Positions 42,531 to 50,491 of a stretch of 64,000 nt of DNA are shown one piece after another. Numbering within the stretch: position 1 is the stretch's first letter; each line of letters starts with the position of its first letter. Under the pieces are notes generated by a model that saw only the letters and a list, made by a program, of their open reading frames with translations, did no database searches and was not told where the DNA came from. Source of the DNA: JBDFMH01 sp047238125. GTDB lineage: Bacteria > Pseudomonadota > Alphaproteobacteria > Sphingomonadales > Sphingomonadaceae. The translations under genes and the position numbers were made by a program. Location: positions 2,914,001 to 2,978,000 of the forward strand of contig NZ_JBDFMH010000001.1 of assembly GCF_047238125.1 (NCBI RefSeq), in the 5' to 3' direction.

Positions 42531-43259
42531 CTAGAAGGACAGGCCGACGCGCGCGACGACCGTCGCGCCGCTGTCCGCACGCAGAGCCGGGGGGATGCCG
42601 GCCCGATTCTTCGCGACGTCGGTATCCGAATACGTAAGCGACAGCAGCGCCGGGCCCGCCACCCGGCGGATGCCGACCGCCCAGTCGAGATAGGTAGGAT
42701 CCGGGCGCAGCCGCGCCGCGCGCAGCGGATCATGCGTCTCGCCGCTGGTGCGCCCGATGTGCGCGGCGAGCGACCAGGGCGATCCCGGCAGCCCGCCGTC
42801 GGCCGCCAGCCGCAGGTTGAGCAGGCTGCCGCCAATCGCGCGTTGGCGCGGGGCATAGCGCGCGCCGGCCGCCAGCGTGATCGGGCCGATCAGCGTATCG
42901 GCCAGCACGCCGCCTTCCCAATAGTCGAGCGGTCCGCGGCCGCCGGCGAAACCCTGCCAGCGGACATCCGCACGCAGCCGGCTGCCGCCGGATCTTAGCG
43001 TGTATCCGCCCGTCACAGTCGCCCGCAGGTCCGCCCCGCCATGCCGGGGCGAACCGCGCACAGTGGCGGCGGCGATATCCAGCGTCGGCCCTTCCGTCCC
43101 GATACCGACGCCCGCTTCCACGGCTGCCCGCCCGCCGGATTGGCTGAGCCCGCGTTCGCGCAGATCGGTGGCGGCGTCGATCCAGAACGCCGGGTCCAGC
43201 GCGGCGGCGGGGGCCGCCGCGCTTGCGAGCCCAGCGGAAAGGATCGCGGCGCGGATCAA
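42531..43259 (-). CDS. TorF-like putative outer-membrane porin
   Basis: Protein of 242 residues with a signal peptide (MIRAAILSAGLASAAAPAAA) and alternating beta strands ending in a terminal Phe (VVARVGLSF), the hallmark of an outer-membrane beta-barrel. The pattern of alternating polar and hydrophobic residues from about 45 onward suits a 12- to 14-stranded barrel, as in the TorF/Gcw_chp family (cargo unknown). TTG start at 43257-43259 overlaps the upstream stop by 4 bp (TTGA), so it is coupled to the 43256-43684 gene. The TTG start implies weak translation. Confidence 0.78.
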   Translation of the reverse strand: MIRAAILSAGLASAAAPAAALDPAFWIDAATDLRERGLSQSGGRAAVEAGVGIGTEGPTLDIAAATVRGSPRHGGADLRATVTGGYTLRSGGSRLRADVRWQGFAGGRGPLDYWEGGVLADTLIGPITLAAGARYAPRQRAIGGSLLNLRLAADGGLPGSPWSLAAHIGRTSGETHDPLRAARLRPDPTYLDWAVGIRRVAGPALLSLTYSDTDVAKNRAGIPPALRADSGATVVARVGLSF

Positions 43260-43684
43260 TTGCCTGCTGCCAACCGGCCCGTGCCCGCGATTTCGGCGGT
43301 CAGCGTCGCTTCGTCGCGGCGCGCGGTTTCGATCAGCACTTCGCCGATCCGGCGGCGATGGCTGGCGGCGGCATCGGCCTGCACGCCTTCACGCGTTTCC
43401 ATGCAGCCGCCCGCCCGAAAGCCGCTGCCGACTTCGACGGGTGCGAAGCTGCGCGTGGGGGCAGTGTCATCGGCCACGCTGCGCGTCACCGTCGCAAAGG
43501 CCTGCCAATGGCACTGCGCGGTGCCGGGCCGTGTTCCGGGGGACATGCCGCGCTGCTGCATCCGCACGTCGACATAGGCAGTATAGGCGGCGCGCACGGA
43601 AGCGCCGGCGGCCTGCACGGTCACATCATGGGTCATGTCGCTCCCGGCCGCCGAAAGCAGGGCCATCGAAATCAGATCGAACAT
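43256..43684 (-). CDS. hypothetical protein, possibly exported
   Basis: 142 residues, no family recognised. It begins MFDLISMALLSAAGSDMTHD, a weak signal-like stretch, and the body looks like a beta-rich soluble domain with repeated VTVQAAGASVRAA and CHWQAFATVTRSV segments and two central Cys. The frame opens with GTG at 43690; ATG 43684 has GAGGAG with 7-nt spacing and is preferred. Coupled by a TTGA overlap to the TorF-like porin gene, so the two may act together in the envelope. A pairing of this kind suggests a periplasmic partner of the porin, but that is only inferred. Confidence 0.7.
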   Translation of the reverse strand: MFDLISMALLSAAGSDMTHDVTVQAAGASVRAAYTAYVDVRMQQRGMSPGTRPGTAQCHWQAFATVTRSVADDTAPTRSFAPVEVGSGFRAGGCMETREGVQADAAASHRRRIGEVLIETARRDEATLTAEIAGTGRLAAGN

Positions 43685-43803
43685 CGTCACGCTCCTCTAC
43701 GGTCTGCGATCTGCGTCGCAATGGCCGCGATGTGGCGGTGGCGCGTTTCGGCTTCTTTTCCGGACAATTTCGAAATGCGGCGGTGGCCGATGCGGGCGTG
43801 TGA

Positions 43804-44502
43804 TCAGCCCTTCACGAGCGCCGGGCGATCACGCCACAGGCCGGGGTAGAAGGCCTTGAGCGCCTTCACCTTGGGCACGTCGTGCATCCGGATATAGCCC
43901 GAGTTCGGGTTCTCCCAGAAATAGTCCTGATGATAGGCCTCCGCAGCGTAGAAGCTGGTCGCTGGCTCGATCCGGGTCACGATCGGGCGTTTCCAGACGC
44001 CGGCCTTGCCCAATTGGGCGATGTAGCGCGTGGCCACTGCCTTTTGCTGCGCCGTCGTCGGGAACAGCGCGCCGCGATACTGGGGGCCGCGATCCGGACC
44101 CTGATAGTTGAGCTGCGTCGGATCGGCCACGACCGAGAAATAGACCTGCAGCAGCTGCGCATAGCTGACGACACGCGGATCGAACGTCACGCGCACCGCT
44201 TCGGCATGGCCGGTCCGCCCGCTGCCGACCGCTTCGTAATTTGCGGTGGCGCGGTCGCCGCCGGCATAGCCCGAAACCGCGCTCTTCACGCCCTTCACAT
44301 GGGCGAACACGCCCTGGACGCCCCAGAAGCAGCCGCCCGCGAAGATGGCGGTCTCGGCTGGCGCGGTGGCGGGCGTCGAAAAGGCCGGTGGCGGCACGCG
44401 CACGCCTTCGGCCGCCGATGCGGCACTGATCTGGCCCAGCATGGCAGTGGACAGGAGGATGGCGGCACCCGCCGCGGCGACAGAGAGGCGAAGGCTGGTC
44501 AT
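43804..44502 (-). CDS. msrA: exported peptide-methionine (S)-S-oxide reductase
   Basis: MsrA reduces methionine sulfoxide in proteins. 232 residues: signal sequence (LRLSVAAAGAAILLSTAMLG), a Pro-rich linker, then the MsrA domain with the catalytic GGCFWG. The Cys of this motif is the only cysteine in the protein, so the usual resolving Cys is absent and regeneration must depend on another thiol. The signal points to a periplasmic form. ATG 44500-44502 is chosen because it places the signal at the N-terminus. Codon use matches neighbours. Confidence 0.92.
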   Translation of the reverse strand: MTSLRLSVAAAGAAILLSTAMLGQISAASAAEGVRVPPPAFSTPATAPAETAIFAGGCFWGVQGVFAHVKGVKSAVSGYAGGDRATANYEAVGSGRTGHAEAVRVTFDPRVVSYAQLLQVYFSVVADPTQLNYQGPDRGPQYRGALFPTTAQQKAVATRYIAQLGKAGVWKRPIVTRIEPATSFYAAEAYHQDYFWENPNSGYIRMHDVPKVKALKAFYPGLWRDRPALVKG

Positions 44503-44546
44503 GCCCGAGTTACGTGGGCCTGAACACCAGGGTTGCAAGGCCGCGA

Positions 44547-45749
44547 TCAGCGCAGCGCCAGCACCGCGGTCTCGAGCCGGTCGCAGGCTTCGCTCAGGAT
44601 CGCCTCCGACGTGGCATAGCTGACGCGGAATGCCGGCTCGAGCCCGAATGCCGCACCGTGCACCGCCGCCACCCGCGCCTTGTCGAGGAAATAGTCGATC
44701 AGCTGCGCGTCATTCTCGATCCGCTGGCCACCCGGCGTGGCCTTGCCGATCAGGCCGGACACTTCGGGATAGACATAGAAGGCGCCCTCGGGCGTGGGGC
44801 AGGTGATGCCCGGCATCGCATTGAAGCGACCGACCACCAGATCGCGACGGCGCTGGAAGGCGGCATTGCGTTCGGCCAGGAAATCCTGCGGCCCGTTCAG
44901 CGCTGCCACGGCCGCCGCCTGCGCGATCGAGCAGGGGTTGGAGGTGGATTGCGACTGCAGCTTGGCCATCGCCTTGATGATCGCCACCGGCCCGCCGGCA
45001 AAGCCGATCCGCCAGCCCGTCATCGCATAAGCCTTCGAACAGCCGTTCACCGTCAGCGTGCGATCGTAGAGATCGGGCGCGACCTGTGCGAAGGTGGTGA
45101 AGCGGAACCCGTCATACACGATATGCTCGTACATATCGTCGGCCATCACCCAGACATGGGAGTGGCGGCGGATCACCTCGGCCAGCGCCTTCAGCTCAGC
45201 TTCCGAATAGGCGGCGCCGGTCGGGTTCGATGGCGAATTCAGGATCAGCCACTTGGTGCGCGGGGTGATTGCGGCATCCAGCTGTCCGGGCGTGATCTTA
45301 TAGTCCTGATCCGCGCCGGCCGGCACGATCACCGGGGTGCCACCCGCGAACTGCACGATATCCGGATAGCTGACCCAATAGGGTGCCGGGATCACCACCT
45401 CGTCGCCCGCGTCGACCGTGGCGACCAAGGCGTTGAACAGCGTGTGCTTGCCGCCGACGTTCACGCTGATCTGATCGGGGGTGTAGGTCAGCGCGTTGTC
45501 GCGCTTGAACTTGTCGGCCACCGCGTTCTTCAGCGCGGCGGTGCCGTCGACATTGGTATATTTGGTCTGGCCGGCGCGGATCGCTTCGATCGCGGCGTCC
45601 TTCACGAAATCGGGCGTATCGAAATCGGGCTCGCCAGCGCCCAGGCCGATCACATCGATGCCCTGCGCCTTCAACGCGAGCACGCGGCTCGTCATCGCGA
45701 GCGTGGGCGAGGGCGAGATGCGCCCAAGGGCCTGGCTGATCTGCGGCAT
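44547..45749 (-). CDS. aspC: aspartate/prephenate aminotransferase-like class I aminotransferase
   Basis: Fold-type I PLP aminotransferase of 400 residues. The PLP lysine is Lys239 (NGCSKAYAMTGWR), with NSPSNPTG at 171-178 and GAGEPDFDTP near the N-terminus. Size and sequence match the class Ib aspartate transaminases of alphaproteobacteria, which also accept prephenate. ATG 45747-45749 is preceded by GGGGAAG. It follows pabB on the same strand after 64 bp. The assignment to aspartate is from overall similarity. Confidence 0.92.
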   Translation of the reverse strand: MPQISQALGRISPSPTLAMTSRVLALKAQGIDVIGLGAGEPDFDTPDFVKDAAIEAIRAGQTKYTNVDGTAALKNAVADKFKRDNALTYTPDQISVNVGGKHTLFNALVATVDAGDEVVIPAPYWVSYPDIVQFAGGTPVIVPAGADQDYKITPGQLDAAITPRTKWLILNSPSNPTGAAYSEAELKALAEVIRRHSHVWVMADDMYEHIVYDGFRFTTFAQVAPDLYDRTLTVNGCSKAYAMTGWRIGFAGGPVAIIKAMAKLQSQSTSNPCSIAQAAAVAALNGPQDFLAERNAAFQRRRDLVVGRFNAMPGITCPTPEGAFYVYPEVSGLIGKATPGGQRIENDAQLIDYFLDKARVAAVHGAAFGLEPAFRVSYATSEAILSEACDRLETAVLALR

Positions 45750-45813
45750 GGAAACTTCCCCGTTGCGGCTTTGCGCGCGCGCTGTGCCGCGGGAGCGGGA
45801 AAGATTCAACCGA

Positions 45814-47556
45814 TCATGCCGCCAGCCGCGCAGCAATCAATCCGCGCAGCGCATTCCCCATGAAGAAACCATCCGAGAGATCGTCACGCGTCAACTCCGC
45901 TTCCACCGCCCGGCCTTCCCCGATCAGGCGATCGCGCAGCGTGCCGGGGAGCAGGCCCAAATCGAGCGCCGGCGTCAGCAGGCGATCGTCGCGCGGCACG
46001 AACAGGTTGGTGAAGCTGCCTTCGGTCAGCAGCCCGTCCGGCCGCTCGAACAGCACATCCCAGGTGCCCGCCTCGCGGCGCGCGCGATCGTAGAAGCCGC
46101 GGTCACTGGTTTTGTGGCGCAACCGGAAATCGCTAGGATCGACCGGCAGCGGTACCAGTGCCACGCCGACCGTACCGCCCGGCGTCTCGGGCATCGGGCC
46201 GACCTCGATCGCCAGCGCACCACTCGGTCCCAGCATCAGCCGCACCCGCGCGGGAGCGCGCAGCCGGAAGGTTGCAGCCTGCAGCTCGTTGCGGGCGTCG
46301 TGCCGGTCGAACGCAAAGCCGAACGCGGCGGCACTGGCCCGCATCCGCGCCAGATGGCGTTCCAGCTCCACCAAACCGTCCATCGGCTCGAACCGCATCG
46401 TCTCGATCAGGTCGAAGCTGCGCTGTCCCGCCGTCACGAACCGTCCCTTCGCCAGGCATTCGCGCCATTCGGCGCCGCTTTCGGAATCCGCCACGATCCC
46501 CGATCCCAGGCCCAGCATGGCATCGTCTGCGCCATCCAGCATGTCCAGCGTGCGAATGGCAACGTTGAACGCGGCCGATCCATCCGGCGACAGATGACCG
46601 ATCGATCCGGTATAGCTGCCACGCGGATGATGCTCGACCGCCGCAATCACTTCCATCGCGCGGATCTTGGGGGCGCCCGTGATCGATCCACACGGGAAGG
46701 TCGCGGTCAGCACGTCGATCGCGTCGCGCCGTTCCGCCAGCCGCGCGGTGACGGTCGATGTCATCTGCACGACCGTGGGATAGGCCTCGATATCGAACAG
46801 CGCGGGCACCGCCACGCTGCCGGGTTCGGCGACGCGGGCGAGATCGTTGCGGATGAGATCGACGATCATCAGGTTCTCCGCACGCTGCTTCGGATCGTCG
46901 CGCAGGCTGGCGGGATCGGCACCGGCGGGTGCAGTGCCCTTCATCGGCCGTGCGGTCAGCGCGCCATCGGCCGTGGCGGTGAAGAACAGCTCGGGCGAGC
47001 AGGACAGCAGCCAGCGATCCCCGGTGAAGACGATGCCGCCCCAACCTGCCTTTGCTTGCCGCAATCGCGCATAGAGCGCACGCGGATCCCCCTGGACCGC
47101 GACATGATTGGGGAAGGTGAGATTGGCCTGGTAGATGTCGCCGGCCGCGATCCAGTGTTTCACCCGGTCCAGCGCTTCGGCATGGGCCTCCCGGTCGATC
47201 AGCGGGCGGGGCGGGCCGGCCCAGGCCCCGGCGGGATCGGGTAGCAGCGCAGGCACGGCCGCGGCCGGAATCGGCTCGCAGCGATCGAACAGCCCGAACC
47301 AGAGCAGGGGCCCATCCGCATCTGCGGCGTGGCCTTTCAGCCCGGGTTCGAGCACCGCACCCGCCTCGTAGGCGATCCAGCCCGCGACGTGCAGCCCGCG
47401 GGCAACCGCGGCACGCATCCTTTCCAGCGCGACCTCGACTTCATCCGCGCGATCGGTGGAGACGATGCCGACCGGATCCCGGAACAGCCGCGCCGTGCCC
47501 GCGCCCGGATCGCGAGCGTCGTCGAGCAGCACGAAGGGGCGGTCGCGCGCGATCAT
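45814..47556 (-). CDS. pabB: aminodeoxychorismate synthase component I fused to 4-amino-4-deoxychorismate lyase
   Basis: Folate/4-aminobenzoate enzyme of 580 residues. The N-terminal half (to about 375) is the chorismate-binding PabB domain: RPMKGTAPAG, VDLIRNDLAR and CGSITGAPKI. The C-terminal half is a class IV aminotransferase-like PabC domain (FERPDGLLTEGSFTNLFV, PGTLRDRLI). Together they amidate chorismate and release pyruvate to give 4-aminobenzoate. A glutamine amidotransferase (PabA) would supply ammonia but is not here. ATG 47554-47556 chosen since the upstream frame overlaps the divergent S9 gene. Such fusions are common in sphingomonads. Confidence 0.93.
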   Translation of the reverse strand: MIARDRPFVLLDDARDPGAGTARLFRDPVGIVSTDRADEVEVALERMRAAVARGLHVAGWIAYEAGAVLEPGLKGHAADADGPLLWFGLFDRCEPIPAAAVPALLPDPAGAWAGPPRPLIDREAHAEALDRVKHWIAAGDIYQANLTFPNHVAVQGDPRALYARLRQAKAGWGGIVFTGDRWLLSCSPELFFTATADGALTARPMKGTAPAGADPASLRDDPKQRAENLMIVDLIRNDLARVAEPGSVAVPALFDIEAYPTVVQMTSTVTARLAERRDAIDVLTATFPCGSITGAPKIRAMEVIAAVEHHPRGSYTGSIGHLSPDGSAAFNVAIRTLDMLDGADDAMLGLGSGIVADSESGAEWRECLAKGRFVTAGQRSFDLIETMRFEPMDGLVELERHLARMRASAAAFGFAFDRHDARNELQAATFRLRAPARVRLMLGPSGALAIEVGPMPETPGGTVGVALVPLPVDPSDFRLRHKTSDRGFYDRARREAGTWDVLFERPDGLLTEGSFTNLFVPRDDRLLTPALDLGLLPGTLRDRLIGEGRAVEAELTRDDLSDGFFMGNALRGLIAARLAA

Positions 47557-47629
47557 GCCGTCCGTTGACCGATGCGCGCCGCCCCGTAAAGTCCGCATCC
47601 AACGACAAGATCGAAAGGGTCCCGATCCG

Positions 47630-49603
47630 ATGCGCATCCTGCCTGCGACATTGCTAGCTTGCTCGGCCTCGATCGCGCTGGCCCAGACGCCCGCGCCCGC
47701 GCCCGTGCCGGAGCCCGCAGCGGACGTCGTGCCTAAGCCGGCGGCGCTGGTGGCGGATGGGCTGCCCCCCATTCCGGCCGCGCTGGCCGCCGCGACCCGG
47801 CCCTATCTGGAATTCCGCACCGCCGGCTTCACCGGCTGGAACCCGGTCGATCGTTCGATGCTGATCGCCACCCGCTTCGGCAATACGGCGCAGCTGCACC
47901 GCGTGCGCGCACCGGGCGCCGATCGCCGCCAGATCAGCTTCGAGCTCGAGCCCGTGCCCTTCGGCGCCATCGCGCCAAAGCGCGGCGACGTGCTGGTCGT
48001 GCAGAAGGATGTCGGCGGGAACGAGTTCTTCCAGCTCTATACGCTCAGGAATGGGCAGCTGAGCCTGCTGACCGACGGCAAGAGCCGCAACGAGTTCGGC
48101 GCATGGAGCCATGACGGTGGCCTGATCGGCTATTCGTCCACCCGCCGCACCGGTGCCGACAGCGACCTCTATGTGATGGACCCGCGCGATCCCAAGAGCG
48201 ACCGGATGGTCGCGCAGGTCAAGGGCGGGGGCTGGGCGATCGCGGATTTCGCGCCGGACACCAAGTCGGCGGTGGTGGTCGAATATGTCTCGGTCACAAA
48301 GTCCAACCTCTACCGGCTGGATCTCGCCACCGGCACGCTGACGCCGATCTCTGATCCAAAGGCGGAAGTGTCCTATGGCGGCGCCAAGTTCGCCGCTGAC
48401 GGGCGGCTGTGGGTCACTTCGGACGAAGGGTCCGAATTCCAGCGCCTTGGCACGCTCGATCCGGCGACGCGGCGGTTCACGCCGGTCAGCAAGGATGCGA
48501 AGTGGGATGTCGAGGATTTCGACATTGCCGCGGATGGCAGCTTCATCGCCTATCTGCTCAATGAGGCGGGCGCCAGCCGGCTGAAGCTGCTCGATCCGCG
48601 CACCGGCGCCACGCGCGCAGCGGACCAGCTGCCGACCGGGATCGCGGGCGGACTCGAGATTGCGCCATGGGGGACGATCGGCCTCACCCTGTCGTCCGCG
48701 CGCAGTCCGTCCGATGCCTATTCGGTCGATCCGCAGACGCTGGCGGTGACGCGCTGGACGGACAGCGAGACCGGCGGTCTCGATCCGCAAGCGAATGTCG
48801 AGCCGAAGCTGGTGGAGGTGAAGAGCTTCGATGGCGAGCCGGTCTCGGGGTTCCTCTACCAGCCCGACCCCCACAAGTTTCCGGGCAAGCGGCCGTTGAT
48901 CGTCAACATCCATGGCGGGCCAGAGGGCCAGTCCCGGCCCGGTTTCCAGGGGCGCAGCAACTATCTGCTGAATATGCTCGGCATCGCCGTCTTCTATCCC
49001 AATGTCCGCGGATCGACCGGGTTCGGCAAGCGCTTCGTCGCGCTCGACAACGGCCCGTTCAAACGCGAGGATTCGGTCAAGGATATCGGCGCCTTCCTCG
49101 ATACGCTGGGCCGGCAGCCGGGGATCGATCCGGCGCGGATGGCAGTGACCGGCGGGTCCTATGGCGGCTATATGTGCTACGCTTCGGCGATCCGGTACGG
49201 CGCGAAGTTCAAGGGCGCGAACTGCGTGGTCGCGATCTCGGATTTCGTGACCTTCCTCGAGAATACGCAGAGCTATCGCCGCGACCTGCGCCGCGTTGAA
49301 TATGGCGACGAACGCGATCCGGCGCAGCGCGCCAAGCTCAAGGAAATCTCGCCGCTCACACGCGTGTCCGAATTGCGGATCCCGCTGATGGTAGTCACCG
49401 GCGGCAATGATCCGCGCGTGCCAGCTTCCGAAGCGGATCAGATCGTGAAGGCGGTGCGTGCCAATGGGCGCACTGCCTGGCATCTTCTCGGGCAGAATGA
49501 AGGCCACGGCTTCGCCAAGAAGGAGAACCAGGATTACAATTTCTGGGCCAGCCTGATCTTCTGGCAGCAGACGCTGATGAGTGGCCAATCGGCATCACGC
49601 TGA
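47630..49603 (+). CDS. secreted S9-family prolyl oligopeptidase-like serine peptidase
   Basis: Protein of 657 residues with a signal peptide (MRILPATLLACSASIALAQ) and a Pro-rich linker, an N-terminal beta-propeller (about 60-395) and a C-terminal alpha/beta hydrolase. The catalytic triad is visible: Ser in GGSYGGYM, Asp in GGNDPRVP and His in NEGHGFAKK. It probably trims oligopeptides in the periplasm, as acylaminoacyl-peptidase or dipeptidyl-peptidase-like enzymes do. ATG 47630 with an AAAGGG about 12 nt upstream. Divergent from pabB. Confidence 0.92.
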   Translation: MRILPATLLACSASIALAQTPAPAPVPEPAADVVPKPAALVADGLPPIPAALAAATRPYLEFRTAGFTGWNPVDRSMLIATRFGNTAQLHRVRAPGADRRQISFELEPVPFGAIAPKRGDVLVVQKDVGGNEFFQLYTLRNGQLSLLTDGKSRNEFGAWSHDGGLIGYSSTRRTGADSDLYVMDPRDPKSDRMVAQVKGGGWAIADFAPDTKSAVVVEYVSVTKSNLYRLDLATGTLTPISDPKAEVSYGGAKFAADGRLWVTSDEGSEFQRLGTLDPATRRFTPVSKDAKWDVEDFDIAADGSFIAYLLNEAGASRLKLLDPRTGATRAADQLPTGIAGGLEIAPWGTIGLTLSSARSPSDAYSVDPQTLAVTRWTDSETGGLDPQANVEPKLVEVKSFDGEPVSGFLYQPDPHKFPGKRPLIVNIHGGPEGQSRPGFQGRSNYLLNMLGIAVFYPNVRGSTGFGKRFVALDNGPFKREDSVKDIGAFLDTLGRQPGIDPARMAVTGGSYGGYMCYASAIRYGAKFKGANCVVAISDFVTFLENTQSYRRDLRRVEYGDERDPAQRAKLKEISPLTRVSELRIPLMVVTGGNDPRVPASEADQIVKAVRANGRTAWHLLGQNEGHGFAKKENQDYNFWASLIFWQQTLMSGQSASR

Positions 49604-49778
49604 ACCGCATTTCGAATCCTGTGCAGCAATCGCAACCACGCGATCAGCCGTGCGTTCAGCGCGGTAGTCCAATCCCCTTTCGGACTGGCCGTGGCGTCGC
49701 ATGTCCGCCCCGGCCGGCCGCGCCGCGTTGTATTGCGGCGCGGCCAGGGGATTGGCGCTTAAAAAGGATCATGATTCC

Positions 49779-50450
49779 ATGATGAAATTCGGCGCCGCAA
49801 TTGCGGCAGCGGCGATGGTGGCGATGCCAGCGATGGCTGCTCCGCGCGATACGCTGGCGGTGGCCGCGTTCCAGACGCGTGACAAGGCGGCGGCGATCGC
49901 GCAGGTGGCCGCGGCCGAGCGCGAGGCTGCCGGCCTCGTCGCGGCCGGCGACCGCGCGGCGCTGTTCGATCGCGCCATGGCGATCGGCTATCGCGCCAAG
50001 CTCACCCGCAGCCGCAGTGACGCCCAGACCTCGCGCAAGATGTTCGAGGCGTTCGCGGCCGCCAACCCGCGCGACCCAGAAGCGCAGATCGCGCTGGGCG
50101 GCTGGCATCTTGATGCGATCGACCAGCTTGGCGGCATGATCGCGCGGACCGCGCTCGGCGCCAAGCGCGCGGTGGGGGAAGCGGCGCTCGATCGCTCGGT
50201 CGCGCTCGGCCAGCGCCGTGCGATGTTCCCGGCGCTCGCCGCGATGATGCGGATCAGACTCGACCCGAAGGATCTGCGCCGGGTGGCGACACTGGCCGAG
50301 GCCGCGACGCGCGCGCCCGCGCCGACGCCGCTGGATCGGCTGCTTCAGCGTAACGCCGCCGCGATCCTCGTGCCGGTACGCGCCGGCGACGGCGAAGCGG
50401 CCTCGAAGCTAGCCCGCCAGCTACTGCCGTTCGGGCGCCTCACAAACTAA
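49779..50450 (+). CDS. exported protein with TPR-like helical repeats, function unknown
   Basis: 223 residues: signal peptide (MMKFGAAIAAAAMVAMPAMAA) and an Ala/Arg-rich all-helical body, with segments such as ALFDRAMAIGYRAKLTRSRSDA and EAQIALGGWHLDAIDQLG that look like tetratricopeptide helices. No catalytic motif. ATG 49779 or ATG 49782 is the start, with AAGGA about 10 nt upstream; a nearby ATG at 49771 is out of frame. Monocistronic, convergent with the DUF885 gene. Not recognised beyond that. Confidence 0.78.
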   Translation: MMKFGAAIAAAAMVAMPAMAAPRDTLAVAAFQTRDKAAAIAQVAAAEREAAGLVAAGDRAALFDRAMAIGYRAKLTRSRSDAQTSRKMFEAFAAANPRDPEAQIALGGWHLDAIDQLGGMIARTALGAKRAVGEAALDRSVALGQRRAMFPALAAMMRIRLDPKDLRRVATLAEAATRAPAPTPLDRLLQRNAAAILVPVRAGDGEAASKLARQLLPFGRLTN

Positions 50451-50456
50451 GGGCAA

Positions 50457-50485
50457 AGGCCCGCACGCCACAGGTGCACGGGCCT
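50457..50485. terminator. stem-loop between convergent genes
   Basis: AGGCCCG and CGGGCCT flank a 15-bp inner part that can also pair partly (GCAC/GTGC). Placed between the stops at 50450 and 50492, it is likely a shared terminator. No clear T-run. Confidence 0.5.
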
Positions 50486-50491
50486 CGCAAG

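Noticed and set aside
47654..49588. Open frame of 644 codons on the minus strand
   Set aside because: Antisense to the S9 peptidase gene, whose catalytic triad and signal peptide are clear; the composition is that of a shadow frame.
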